Source: Streptomyces showdoensis
Lineage (GTDB): Bacteria; Actinomycetota; Actinomycetes; Streptomycetales; Streptomycetaceae
Direction: 5' to 3'
Length of the DNA: 64,000 bases
Assembly (NCBI RefSeq): GCF_039535475.1
Contig: NZ_BAAAXG010000026.1
Span: 682,001 to 746,000, forward strand
Shown: positions 24,824 to 32,666 of the stretch, piece after piece
Position numbering within the stretch: position 1 is the stretch's first letter
How the letters are laid out: each line of letters begins with the position of its first letter
Position numbers and translations under genes: made by a program
Notes under the pieces: model-generated
Seen by the model: only the letters and a program-made list of their open reading frames with translations
Databases searched by the model: none
Told to the model about the DNA's origin: nothing

Positions 24824-25912
24824 TCACACCTGGGTGGGAGACCGGTCCCGGCCGGGCTTCTCGTGACCCTTTCCGCCACCTTTGTCGTCGCCCTTGCCGG
24901 GCTTCGCGCCGGGCTTCCCTGGCGCGTCGGGGTGGTGCTTGTCGCCGCCTCGGTCGCCCTTGTCGTCGTCGGAGCCGCCCGAGCCGCCCGAGCCGGAGCC
25001 GCCGTTGGAGCCGCCGTTGCCCTTGCCGTCGCCCGAGGGGGTGCGGCCGGTGGCGGTCGAGCCGGTGCCGGGAGTGCCGGAGAGGACGCGGGTGCAGTAG
25101 CGCTTGACGGTCTCGCCGTTCCTGAGCGCGCCGAGGAGCCGCTGCCGGCCGCTGTCGGCCAGCGTGCCGTCCTGGTACTCGCGGCAGGCCTTCAGCGTCT
25201 TCCTGCGCTCGGCGTCCTCGCCCCCGGTCTTGCCCGACTCGCCCGGGGTCGGCGACGCGCCGGTGCCGTCGTGGCCGCCGGTTCCGCCGGTGGCGGTCGG
25301 CGGGCCGCCGCTGGTGCCGGGGGTGGGGGTGCCGCTCTCGCGGTCCAGGGGCACGGACGGGATCGCCGGGCCCGTGCCGCCGCTCGGCGATCCGAGGACG
25401 GCGGGCCCGCTGGAGCCGGAGCCGTCGGGGGTGCCGGCGGCGGTGACGGAGCGGGGCGCGGGCTCCCGGGTGAGCGGCAGCATGCCCGTACCGGCGGCGA
25501 CGGCGACCCCGCCGACGGTGACGGCGGCGAGCGCGGCGGCCAGGCCGTAGCGCAGGGAGCGGCCCCAGCGGTGGCCCGCGGGGGCGGGTGCGATCCGTAC
25601 GGTGCCGAGTTCGGGCGCGGCGGGAGGCGTGGCGGCGGGCGCGGCGGACACCGCGTACGCGGCCGCGGCGGCTTCGGCGGCACGCTCGGCGGAGACCTTG
25701 CGGAAGGCGGCCAGGGCCGCGGCCTCGCCGGGGAGTTCGCCGTCCGGGCCGAGGGCGGCGGCGGGGGTGCGGGCCGCGCCGAGGGTGCGCGCGAGGAGTT
25801 CCGCCTGCGCGCGGGACGCCTCGTCGGGGAGGCCGACGGGGTCGACCGGCTCGCCGCGCAGCAACCGCTCCGCGGCCTCCTGGTCGAGCCACTGGTACCG
25901 CTCGTCGGCCAT
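24824..25912 (-). CDS. Membrane protein, probable partner of the ECF sigma factor
   Basis: 362 residues. The N-terminal ~110 are cytosolic, with an Ala-rich helical stretch; one membrane segment lies at about 128-148 (GLAAALAAVTVGGVAVAAG). The outside half is Pro/Ser/Gly-rich and ends in a long Gly/Asp/Lys low-complexity tail (about 280-362). It overlaps the sigma gene by one base (TGATG). Position and topology suggest an anti-sigma or signal-sensing partner, but I see no zinc-binding HxxxCxxC anti-sigma motif, so this is context only. Confidence 0.5.
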   Translation of the reverse strand: MADERYQWLDQEAAERLLRGEPVDPVGLPDEASRAQAELLARTLGAARTPAAALGPDGELPGEAAALAAFRKVSAERAAEAAAAAYAVSAAPAATPPAAPELGTVRIAPAPAGHRWGRSLRYGLAAALAAVTVGGVAVAAGTGMLPLTREPAPRSVTAAGTPDGSGSSGPAVLGSPSGGTGPAIPSVPLDRESGTPTPGTSGGPPTATGGTGGHDGTGASPTPGESGKTGGEDAERRKTLKACREYQDGTLADSGRQRLLGALRNGETVKRYCTRVLSGTPGTGSTATGRTPSGDGKGNGGSNGGSGSGGSGGSDDDKGDRGGDKHHPDAPGKPGAKPGKGDDKGGGKGHEKPGRDRSPTQV

Positions 25913-26610
25913 CACATGTCCTTCTGCGTCCGCGCGCGCGATTGCGTCACACCGCCGGGGGCGGTGGCCCCCGGGCGCCGGCCGCGCTGCGGAGGGACGC
26001 CGTCCAGCGGGGCGGCGGGGTCGGCCTCGGGGTCCTCGGGGCCCGTGGCGCCGGCCGCGCCGAGGAGTTCGGCGAGTTTCTTGAGGCCGCGGTGCGCGGC
26101 GGTGCGGACGGCGCCGGGGCGCTTGCCGAGGGTGTCGGCGGCGCTCTTGGCGTCCAGGCCGACGACGACCCGCAGGACGACGGCCTCGGCCTGGTCCTGC
26201 GGAAGCTGGGCGATGAGGTGCATGGTGCGGCCGGTGGCCAGGGCTTCCAGTGCCTCGCCGGCGGTGTCGGAGTCGGCGGGCTTGTCGGTCAGTTCGGTCT
26301 CGTCGCCGCCGACCGCGGGGCGGCGGCCGCGCATCCGGATGTGGTCGAGGGCGCGGTTGCGGGCGATGCGGGCGGCCCAGCCGCGGAAGCGGTCGGCGTC
26401 GCCGTCGAAGCGGTCGAGGTCGCGGGCTATCTGGAGCCAGCTCTCGGAGGCGACGTCCTCCGCGTCGGCCTCGCCGACCAGGGTGCGTATGTAGCCGAGG
26501 AGCCGGGGCTGCACCGCGCGGTAGACGGTGCGGAAGGCGTCCTCGTCGCCGTTCTGCGCGGCGAGCACTGCGGCGGTCAGCTCCGCGTCGTCCCCCAGCA
26601 CTCCCCACAC
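25912..26610 (-). CDS. ECF RNA polymerase sigma factor
   Basis: 232 residues from GTG 26610. Region 2 (DEDAFRTVYRAVQPRLLGYIRTL, DAEDVASESWLQIARDL, FRGWAARIARNRALDHIR) is at ~18-90 and region 4 (LPQDQAEAVVLRVVVGLDAKSAADTLGKRPGAVRTAAHRGLKKLAEL) at ~125-175 (quoted blocks are separate stretches). A Pro-rich tail of ~50 residues follows. It directs transcription of an envelope or stress regulon of unknown scope. The start is uncertain: GTG 26601 and longer frames to 26805 are possible. A TAGCGT element lies about 60 nt upstream. Confidence 0.85.
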   Translation of the reverse strand: MWGVLGDDAELTAAVLAAQNGDEDAFRTVYRAVQPRLLGYIRTLVGEADAEDVASESWLQIARDLDRFDGDADRFRGWAARIARNRALDHIRMRGRRPAVGGDETELTDKPADSDTAGEALEALATGRTMHLIAQLPQDQAEAVVLRVVVGLDAKSAADTLGKRPGAVRTAAHRGLKKLAELLGAAGATGPEDPEADPAAPLDGVPPQRGRRPGATAPGGVTQSRARTQKDM

Positions 26611-26715
26611 CTGTTCGTCGTCGCGCCATCGCGGCTGGTCGGCACCGCCACGCCGCCCTGGGCGCAGCAGAACGCTACGTCCTTTTCGGGCGCCGCGTCC
26701 ACGCGGGTCCGCTCT

Positions 26716-26730
26716 TTGTACAACGTGCAA
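26716..26730. promoter_or_regulatory. Inverted repeat TTGTAC-AAC-GTGCAA
   Basis: 6-bp arms with one mismatch, upstream of the ECF sigma operon and AT-richer than its surroundings. Candidate operator, factor unknown. Confidence 0.3.
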
Positions 26731-26963
26731 CTTCTGTCGGGGACGGCGGGGTGTGACCGGGATGCGGCGGAGTCGCGGGGAGTGCGCGGCGGGGGTGTGA
26801 CACAAATCGCGGACCCGGCGCTGTTAGGAGTACGGGGCCGTGCTGCGGCTCCGCGGACGACGACCGGGGCCTCTCCTGTGGGGGGTGGCGGCCCCGGTCG
26901 TCTTCCTTTTCGGGCGCCTCTTCGGGGCGCCCTTTTCCTTTCGCCCGCCCTCCCCCCTCAACT

Positions 26964-26980
26964 GTCAACCGGCCGTTGAC
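26964..26980. promoter_or_regulatory. Operator GTCAAC-N5-GTTGAC overlapping the -35
   Basis: Perfect 6-bp arms; the right arm lies inside the TTGACA -35. A related site, GTCAAC-N4-GGTTGC, lies at 26992-27007 over the -10, with left arms 28 bp apart. Binding there would block RNA polymerase, and the gene product itself carries an HTH. Confidence 0.6.
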
Positions 26981-27004
26981 ACCGAGAGACTGTCAACCTA
27001 GGGT
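26976..27004 (+). promoter_or_regulatory. Near-consensus sigma-70-type promoter, leaderless
   Basis: TTGACA (26976-26981), 17-nt spacer, TAGGGT (26999-27004), then 7 nt to ATG 27012. This is the most consensus-like promoter in the window and leaves no room for a ribosome site. Confidence 0.8.
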
Positions 27005-27011
27005 TGCACTC

Positions 27012-27764
27012 ATGACGAATCCACTCGGCGTGAGCAACCCCGTGCGACTCGACGACCTGATCGACGCGATCAAGAAGTCCCACCCGGACGCCCTCGACCA
27101 GCTCTCCGGCGCGGTCATCGCGGCGGACCACCTCGGCGAGGTCGCCGACCACCTGATCGGCCACTTCGTGGACCAGGCCCGGCGCGCCGGCGCCTCCTGG
27201 ACCGACATCGGCCGGAGCATGGGCGTCACCCGGCAGGCCGCCCAGAAGCGCTTCGTACCGAAGGGGGACAAGGACGGCGACGCGGCCGCCCTCGACCCGA
27301 ACGCCGGCTTCAGCCGGTTCACCCCCCGGGCCCGGAACGTCGTGGTGGCCGCGCAGAACGAGGCCGCCGCCGCCCGCAACGACAGGACGGCCCCCGTCCA
27401 CCTCGCGCTCGGCCTGCTCGCCGAGCCCCAGGGCATCGCCGCCGTCTGGATCACCCGCCAGGGCGTCACCCTCGACGCGCTCCGCGAGGCCCTCACCCCG
27501 GCGCTGCCGCCGGCGGCGGAGGAGGTGCCCGCGCTCATCCCCTTCGACGCGGACGCCAAGAAGGTCCTGGAGCTCACCTTCCGGGAAGCCCTGCGGCTGG
27601 GCCACACCTACGTCGGCACCGAGCACATCCTGCTGGCCCTCATGGAGTTCGAGGACGGCAAGGGCCCGCTCGCCGGCCTCGGCCTCCACAAGGCGGTGGC
27701 CGAGCGGCAGATCGCCGAGGCCCTCGCGTCGCTGCAGATCCAGGAGCCGGAGCCGGAGGCCTGA
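27012..27764 (+). CDS. HTH protein with Clp N-terminal (Clp_N) repeats
   Basis: 250 residues. The N-terminal ~80 contain a helix-turn-helix (ASWTDIGRSMGVTRQAAQKRF). Two Clp_N repeats follow (FTPRARNVVVAAQNEAAAAR / HLALGLLAEPQGIAA, and LELTFREALRLGHTYVGTEHI / LLALMEFEDGKGPLAGLG), as in the substrate-receptor domain of ClpC. No AAA+ ATPase module is present, so it is not a chaperone. It may sense ClpC substrates or misfolded protein and control its own promoter through the GTCAAC palindromes. Confidence 0.85.
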   Translation: MTNPLGVSNPVRLDDLIDAIKKSHPDALDQLSGAVIAADHLGEVADHLIGHFVDQARRAGASWTDIGRSMGVTRQAAQKRFVPKGDKDGDAAALDPNAGFSRFTPRARNVVVAAQNEAAAARNDRTAPVHLALGLLAEPQGIAAVWITRQGVTLDALREALTPALPPAAEEVPALIPFDADAKKVLELTFREALRLGHTYVGTEHILLALMEFEDGKGPLAGLGLHKAVAERQIAEALASLQIQEPEPEA

Positions 27765-27770
27765 CGCACG

Positions 27771-27813
27771 GAGAGGGCGGCCGGGACCACGGGGGGGTCC
27801 CGGCCGCCCTCTC
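27771..27813. terminator. Bidirectional terminator between convergent genes
   Basis: 18-bp perfect stem (27771-27788 with 27796-27813) with a 7-nt loop, 6 nt past the Clp_N-HTH stop and 11 nt from the end of the next gene. Confidence 0.85.
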
Positions 27814-27824
27814 GGTCGGCTTCG

Positions 27825-28346
27825 TCAGGCGGTACGCGCCCGGCGCGAGACCACCGCGCGGAGCACCCGGCCGCCCTCGGTCGACAGCTCGCGCGCCCGG
27901 CGCAGCCCCGTCGGGCCGTGGGCGGCGGATTCGAGGACGGCCTGCTGGCGTCGGAGTTCGCCCGCCTGGAGCGGGCCGTCGTCGTTCGCGTCGTGCAGGC
28001 GGTGCACGGCCAGGGCGATCACCGAGCAGCGCCCGGCCCACTCCCGCAGCGGGCCCTCCGCCCACTCGGCGGGAAGGCCGTCGAGCATCCCCCGGACGAG
28101 CCCGGCGGCCTCGTCCGCGCCGCCGCCCGCGCCGTCCAGCTCGGCCCGCGCCTTGCCGACCGCCTCGCCCCAGACCCCGCCGTCGCCGCGCGCGACCGCG
28201 GCCCACACGGGCCGCAGCACCTCGGCGCCCTCGGGGGCGAGCAGCGGCAGGCAGCGGTCCAGGCAGGCGAGCCCGGCGGCGGCCAGGCCCCGCTCGTCGG
28301 CCCGGTCGATCAGTTCCAGCAGGCTCGTGCTCGTCGCCGACGTCAT
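27825..28346 (-). CDS. Conserved hypothetical protein
   Basis: 173 residues, soluble, mostly helical (Ala/Leu/Arg-rich), with no signal peptide or membrane segment. Codon usage is typical of the host, and a strong terminator ends it, so it is probably real. VHRLHDANDDGPLQAGELRRQQAVLE contains a DANDDG stretch that faintly recalls a calcium-binding EF-hand loop; this is not enough for a call. I do not recognise the family. Confidence 0.6.
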   Translation of the reverse strand: MTSATSTSLLELIDRADERGLAAAGLACLDRCLPLLAPEGAEVLRPVWAAVARGDGGVWGEAVGKARAELDGAGGGADEAAGLVRGMLDGLPAEWAEGPLREWAGRCSVIALAVHRLHDANDDGPLQAGELRRQQAVLESAAHGPTGLRRARELSTEGGRVLRAVVSRRARTA

Positions 28347-28415
28347 GGACGCCTCCTCGCCACCCGATGCGGACGCAGTACTTCCACTACTGCGTCGCGC
28401 GGCGTGTTTCCGTCA

Positions 28416-29060
28416 CTACGCGGCCGGAATCATGCCAGTCGCCTTCAGGTGCTGCATAGAGGTCAGACGCCGGACGAGCAGGATCGCCAGGACGGCCGCG
28501 AGGACGTCGAGGGCGTCGGCCGCGAGCATCCACTGGGTGCCGGCGACGAGCTCGTCCACGGTCATGGCACGGTCGAAGACCCGGCTGCCGACCTCGCCGG
28601 TGATCCGGGAGACGAGGAAGAACAGCCACCAGCAGTTGACCAGGACGAACTCGCCCCCGCGGTCGGGCCCGTACGGCTCGGGGCGGCTCGCCCGCCAGAT
28701 GTCCACGATCTGCCCGCGCGGGAACCAGAACGCGACGATCGGGACGACCCAGCCCGCGATCATCCAGCCCTTCGCCCGGCGCTGGAGGTCCGGCGCCCAG
28801 ACGTCGGCGTTGCCGCGCAGCCGGAACATCCAGACGATGAAGAGCACCGCGGTCGCGAGCAGCAGCAGGCCCTGCGCCGACCAGGCCACGGTCGAGGCCA
28901 GGGTGCCCGCGTACCCCTCCGGGTCGGGGTGGTCCGCCAGCGGGCCGGTGAGCTCGGAGCGGACGCCGGAGGTGGCGATCAGGCTGACGACGTCGGCCGC
29001 CGCGGTGGCGCCGAGCAGGGACACGACGGCGTAGGACAGGCCGTTGGGATTGCGGAGCAT
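28416..29060 (-). CDS. DUF4328-type integral membrane protein
   Basis: 214 residues with about four to five membrane segments. The block RRAKGWMIAGWVVPIVAFWFPRGQIVDIWRAS (read as two halves around the Trp-Phe-Pro-Arg turn) and WWLFFLV resemble the DUF4328 family, common in actinomycetes and without known function. ATG 29060 is chosen because the first membrane segment follows ten residues later; longer frames add Arg/Gly-rich sequence. The ~140 nt upstream toward the GH20 stop holds one small hairpin. Confidence 0.65.
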   Translation of the reverse strand: MLRNPNGLSYAVVSLLGATAAADVVSLIATSGVRSELTGPLADHPDPEGYAGTLASTVAWSAQGLLLLATAVLFIVWMFRLRGNADVWAPDLQRRAKGWMIAGWVVPIVAFWFPRGQIVDIWRASRPEPYGPDRGGEFVLVNCWWLFFLVSRITGEVGSRVFDRAMTVDELVAGTQWMLAADALDVLAAVLAILLVRRLTSMQHLKATGMIPAA

Positions 29061-29177
29061 GGTCGGGCGGATCCCCCCAGGGAGTACGGCGCCCCTCCCC
29101 GAGGCGCCGACGCGGCCGGACGGCCGCAGCGGGGAGGACCGTACGTGACGCGGAAGACCGGCGTCCACGGGGAAAGC

Positions 29178-29195
29178 ACTCAGTCGGGCCTGAGT
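29178..29195 (-). terminator. Small hairpin 4 nt after the GH20 gene
   Basis: ACTCAG/CTGAGT 6-bp stem with a 6-nt loop. Weak by itself; the position suggests termination. Confidence 0.35.
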
Positions 29196-29198
29196 ACC

Positions 29199-30815
29199 TC
29201 AGCGCACCTGTCCGGCGAGCGCCTTGAAGCGGTCCCAGGTCAGGGCCGGTCTCCGGGCGTCCCACAGCTTCTGCGCCGTCGCCGTCAGCGGCATCCGGAT
29301 GCCGTCGGCCACCTGCGCCTGCGTCTGCGCGCCCGCCAGGTCGCACCAGACCGCGAAGCTGCCGCCGAGGATCTGCGGGTCGTAGCGGGCGGGCACGGGC
29401 GTGGTGCCGCGCAGAACCAGGGGGGTCCACTGCTCGTAGATGCGCCGGCCGGTGGGGTACGCGAAGTCGTTGGGCTGGCCGAGCACGTAGTAGAGGTACT
29501 CGTCGTTGTAGTTGAGCACCTTGCGGCCCGCGCTCAGGTACGCGACGGGCGGCCGGGCGCCGATCTCCTTGCCGGTCCAGTAGGCGACCTGGAGGTCCTG
29601 GGCCGCGACGGCCACCCCGCCCGGGTAGAAGCCGTCGTTCCAGGCGCGCAGGGCCTTGCCGGTCGGCCGGACCACCGCCGCGCGGTCGTTCAGCCAGCCG
29701 GTGGCGAGGTCCTGGACCCGGCCCGAGGCGCCGTACCTCGCGGTGGCCGCGCGGGCGAGCTGGGGGTAGGTCGCCTCGGGGTTCCTCGCCATCAGGGCCA
29801 CGTACTCGTCGCCGCCCAGGTGCCAGTAGGCGCCGGGGAAGAGGCCGGTGTACTCGCGGAGCAGCTCGTCGACGATCCGCGCGGAGGCCGGCTTGGAGAT
29901 GTCGACGGCGCCGCGCGGGGTGCGGCCGGTGGCGCTGACGAGCTGGAGTTCCGGGTGGGCGGCGATGACCGCGCCCAGGTGTCCGGGCGAGTCGATCTCG
30001 GGGACCACGGTGATGTGCAGGCTCGCCGCCAGGTCCACGATCCGCCGGACCTCGGCCTTGCTCAGGTGCCGGGCGGAGACCACCTCGGGGTGACTGTCGG
30101 AGGCGATGCGGAAGCCCTGGTCGTCGGAGAAGTGCAGACCGAGCTGGTTGAGCTTGAGGTCGGCCATCTCGCGGACCCGGGCCTCGATCCAGGCCGCGTC
30201 GAAGTACTTGCGGGCGATGTCGACCATCAGCCCGCGCTGGGGCTTGGCCGGGGCGTCCTCGACCACGCCCTCGGGTATCGCCCCGGTGGACCTGACGGAC
30301 TGCTTGAGGGTGCGGGTCCCGTAGAAGACGCCGGCCTGGCCGGGGCCGGTGATCCGGACCCCGCCGCCCTGGACGGCGAGGGTGTACGACTCGGCGGAGC
30401 CCTGGCCGCCGAGGGCGAGGGAGACGTCGCCGGGCCGGGCGGCGGCGGTGCCGCGGTACGGGACGCGCAGCTCGCCCGCGATCAGCCGGGCCTCGTCGGC
30501 GAGGGCGGCCTCGTCCTTCGCGGCGACCACGACCCCGGTGTCCGGTCCCGGCTTCCAGCCGGGGCCGCGGGCCGCCCGGTGGGAGCCGACGGCCGGGATC
30601 GTCCGCGGGGCCGTGGAGAGCGGGTAGGTCCGGGTGGGCGTCGGGCTCGGCGGCGGCGTCGTGGCCGTGCCGGGGGCGGTGGCCGTGGTGCCCGTGCCGG
30701 AGGCGGCGGGCGGGCCGTCGCCGGAACCGGTCGAGCAGGCCGCCACGGTGGCCAGTGCCACCGCGGCCGCCACGAGTGCGGGGCCCCGGAGGGGCCCTCG
30801 TATGGAGTACCGCAT
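29199..30815 (-). CDS. Beta-N-acetylhexosaminidase, GH20 lipoprotein
   Basis: 538 residues. Lipobox LATVAAC gives a lipidated Cys at about residue 25; a Thr/Pro-rich linker follows. A GH20b-like alpha/beta domain (about 85-200) precedes the catalytic barrel, with GLMVDIARKYFD, LHFSDDQGFR, VPEIDSPGH and the catalytic pair in YWHLGGDEY. Enzymes of this family release terminal GlcNAc/GalNAc from chito-oligosaccharides or wall fragments by substrate-assisted catalysis. It probably acts at the cell surface. GAGAGG lies about 10 nt before the ATG. Confidence 0.92.
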   Translation of the reverse strand: MRYSIRGPLRGPALVAAAVALATVAACSTGSGDGPPAASGTGTTATAPGTATTPPPSPTPTRTYPLSTAPRTIPAVGSHRAARGPGWKPGPDTGVVVAAKDEAALADEARLIAGELRVPYRGTAAARPGDVSLALGGQGSAESYTLAVQGGGVRITGPGQAGVFYGTRTLKQSVRSTGAIPEGVVEDAPAKPQRGLMVDIARKYFDAAWIEARVREMADLKLNQLGLHFSDDQGFRIASDSHPEVVSARHLSKAEVRRIVDLAASLHITVVPEIDSPGHLGAVIAAHPELQLVSATGRTPRGAVDISKPASARIVDELLREYTGLFPGAYWHLGGDEYVALMARNPEATYPQLARAATARYGASGRVQDLATGWLNDRAAVVRPTGKALRAWNDGFYPGGVAVAAQDLQVAYWTGKEIGARPPVAYLSAGRKVLNYNDEYLYYVLGQPNDFAYPTGRRIYEQWTPLVLRGTTPVPARYDPQILGGSFAVWCDLAGAQTQAQVADGIRMPLTATAQKLWDARRPALTWDRFKALAGQVR

Positions 30816-31063
30816 CACTCGGAATCCTCTCTCACCGCGCGATTCACGGCATCCCGGGCCTTCTGTCGACGCCTCGACCGAAACCACTCGTCCAGGTGAA
30901 ATTCGCGCATCCGTCGGACACTTCCCCCGTCCCGCCGATAGCGTGGCGTCACATCCACCCCACAGCTTGCCCTGGCACCCCTGCGTCCCTCCCGGAGTCA
31001 CCGCTGACCAGCACCAGCACCGGCGACACTCGCGCACCCTCCCGGACCCCGGACTCCCCCGCC

Positions 31064-31555
31064 ATGCCTGCCCAGGCGGCGCGCCACTGGCACCCCAAGG
31101 GCCTCGCCGGTTTCAACGCGGCCCCGCACGCCCTCGCCGAGTCCCTGCTGCTGCGCTGCTGCGGCAGCCGGCGCTGGGCCGAACGGGTGGCGGCACACCG
31201 CCCGTACCCGACCCTCGACGCGCTGCTCGCGGCGGCCGACGAGGCAGGGTACGACCTGTCGGGGGCCGATCTGGACGAGGCGCTCTCCCGCGAGACCGCG
31301 GCGCTGCCGCACCCGGACGCCCCGCCGGCCGCGCGGACGGCGCTGCGGGCCGCGCACGCCGCGTACGAGAGCGGCTTCGGACACGCCTTCGTGATCAGCC
31401 TGGACGGGGTCCCGGCGGGCGAGCGGCTGGACCGGGTCCTCTTCGGCATCCGGTCACGTCTCGGCAACGAAAGGGAGGAGGAGCGGGCCGTCGCCGCCGA
31501 GGAACTGCGCCGGCTCGCCCGGACCCGGCTCACCCGTTCGGTCGCAGGAGGCTGA
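31064..31555 (+). CDS. OHCU-decarboxylase-like protein (UraD family, shortened)
   Basis: 163 residues. GLAGFNAAPHALAESLLLRCCGSRRWAERVAAHRPY (two blocks) matches the start of 2-oxo-4-hydroxy-4-carboxy-5-ureidoimidazoline decarboxylase, and GFGHAFVIS plus RLGNEREEERAVAAEELRRLARTRL match its end. The central catalytic stretch of UraD (HPxLA...S..EQ) is missing: after LPHPDAPPAARTALRAAHAAYES the expected His/Glu residues are not visible. It may not decarboxylate OHCU. No uricase or allantoin genes are nearby. ATG 31064 has no ribosome site. Confidence 0.65.
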   Translation: MPAQAARHWHPKGLAGFNAAPHALAESLLLRCCGSRRWAERVAAHRPYPTLDALLAAADEAGYDLSGADLDEALSRETAALPHPDAPPAARTALRAAHAAYESGFGHAFVISLDGVPAGERLDRVLFGIRSRLGNEREEERAVAAEELRRLARTRLTRSVAGG

Positions 31556-31687
31556 GTTCGTCCGCGATTCCCGCGGGACTCCTCCACAAGCACCCGAAAT
31601 GCGGCGATTCGGGCTCCGCTGATAGTCCGTCCGTGCCTGTTTGATCACACCTATGGACCCCGCGCGAGCGAACCGACAAGTCGTCGC

Positions 31688-31693
31688 TACGAT
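31688..31693 (+). promoter_or_regulatory. Candidate -10 TACGAT of the sdh operon
   Basis: TACGAT lies 86 nt before the sdhC start. No good -35 is visible. The 224-nt gap before sdhC holds nothing else I can identify. Confidence 0.35.
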
Positions 31694-31779
31694 GACCGGG
31701 GCCGGTGGACCGTACCCGGCCGGGCCAGACCGACAGAGAAGCCGGCCGGCCCCGATCCCCGCTCCCGGAGGGTTTTTCC

Positions 31780-32160
31780 GTGCCGGCTGGAACGCTGTAC
31801 CGCGGCCGGGAAGGAATGTGGTCCTGGGTGGCTCATCGAGTCACCGGCGTCCTCATCTTCTTCTTCCTGTTCGTACACGTGCTGGACACCGCTCTCGTCC
31901 GCGTCTCCCCCGAGGCGTACGACGATGTCGTGGCGACGTACAAGACGCCGATCGTCGCACTCCTCGAGTACGGCCTCGTCGCCGCCATCCTCTTCCACGC
32001 GCTGAACGGTCTCCGTGTCATCGCCGTGGACTTCTGGTCCAAGGGCCCGCGCTACCAGAAGCAGATGCTCTGGACCGTCGTGGGCATCTGGGTCGTGCTG
32101 ATGGCGGGCTCGCTCTACCCCGTCCTCGGCCACGCCGCACGTGAACTGTTCGGGAGCTGA
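31780..32160 (+). CDS. sdhC: Succinate dehydrogenase cytochrome b subunit
   Basis: 126 residues with three membrane segments. LYRGREGMWSWVAHRVTGVLI carries the conserved S/H..RxTG quinone-side motif of SdhC, and FFLFVHVLDTA and LFHALNGLR provide candidate heme histidines. It anchors the dehydrogenase to the membrane and passes electrons to menaquinone. GTG 31780 is set by GGAGGG 7 nt upstream. First gene of sdhCDAB. Confidence 0.93.
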   Translation: MPAGTLYRGREGMWSWVAHRVTGVLIFFFLFVHVLDTALVRVSPEAYDDVVATYKTPIVALLEYGLVAAILFHALNGLRVIAVDFWSKGPRYQKQMLWTVVGIWVVLMAGSLYPVLGHAARELFGS

Positions 32161-32168
32161 CGCCAGAC

Positions 32169-32642
32169 ATGTCTGCTGACACCACTTCCGCCATCGGTCC
32201 CGTCGAGGGCGCTGCCTACGGCGTGGACAACCCGGCCCCGTACATCGAGGCCCCCCGCAAGCGCACGGGCAAGACCCCGCGGGCGACGCGCGGCAACTTC
32301 GAGATGGCCGCGTGGCTCTTCATGCGCCTCTCGGGCGTGGTCCTCGTCGTCCTGGTCCTCGGCCACCTGCTGATCCAGCTCTTCCTGGACGGCGGCGTCT
32401 CCAAGATCGGCTTCGCCTTCGTGGCCGGCCGCTGGGCGTCCCCGTTCTGGCAGGTCTGGGACCTGCTGATGCTGTGGCTCGCGATGCTGCACGGCGCCAA
32501 CGGCCTCCGCACGGTCATCAACGACTACGCGGAGCGCGCCAACACGCGTCTGTGGCTGAAGGGCCTGCTGTACACCGCCACGGTGTTCACCATCCTTCTG
32601 GGCACGCTGGTGATCTTCACCTTCGACCCGAACATCCGCTAG
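32169..32642 (+). CDS. sdhD: Succinate dehydrogenase membrane anchor subunit
   Basis: 157 residues. A ~45-residue hydrophilic N-terminus precedes three membrane segments: WLFMRLSGVVLVVLVLGHLL (Arg/Ser quinone motif and possible heme His), VWDLLMLWLAMLHGANGLR, and a final one. Actinobacterial SdhD proteins have this extended N-terminus. It lies 8 nt after sdhC and 24 nt before sdhA. Confidence 0.93.
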   Translation: MSADTTSAIGPVEGAAYGVDNPAPYIEAPRKRTGKTPRATRGNFEMAAWLFMRLSGVVLVVLVLGHLLIQLFLDGGVSKIGFAFVAGRWASPFWQVWDLLMLWLAMLHGANGLRTVINDYAERANTRLWLKGLLYTATVFTILLGTLVIFTFDPNIR

Positions 32643-32666
32643 GCACGGGGCTGAGGTAACCACGTC

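Larger units (their letters stand above)
26611..27011. other. 400-bp divergent intergenic region
   Basis: It holds the leader and probable promoter of the ECF sigma operon (TAGCGT on the minus strand near 26675), a TTGYAC-type inverted repeat at 26716-26730, GC-rich hairpin-forming sequence around 26850-26930, and the Clp_N-HTH gene promoter at its right end. I see no conserved coding frame in it. Confidence 0.5.

Noticed and set aside
24824..26629. 601-codon minus-strand frame joining the membrane protein and the sigma region
   Set aside because: Only the part from 25912 down is coding; the upstream half is another frame of the ECF sigma gene.
26960..27010. CRISPR-like repeated TGTCAACC units
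   Set aside because: Only two direct copies plus inverted copies; they fit dyad operators, not repeats with spacers.
30855..30885. Possible DasR site upstream of the GH20 hexosaminidase
   Set aside because: The best match (AGTGGTTTCGGTCG, minus strand) fits only about 9 of 14 core positions and lacks the CTAG centre.
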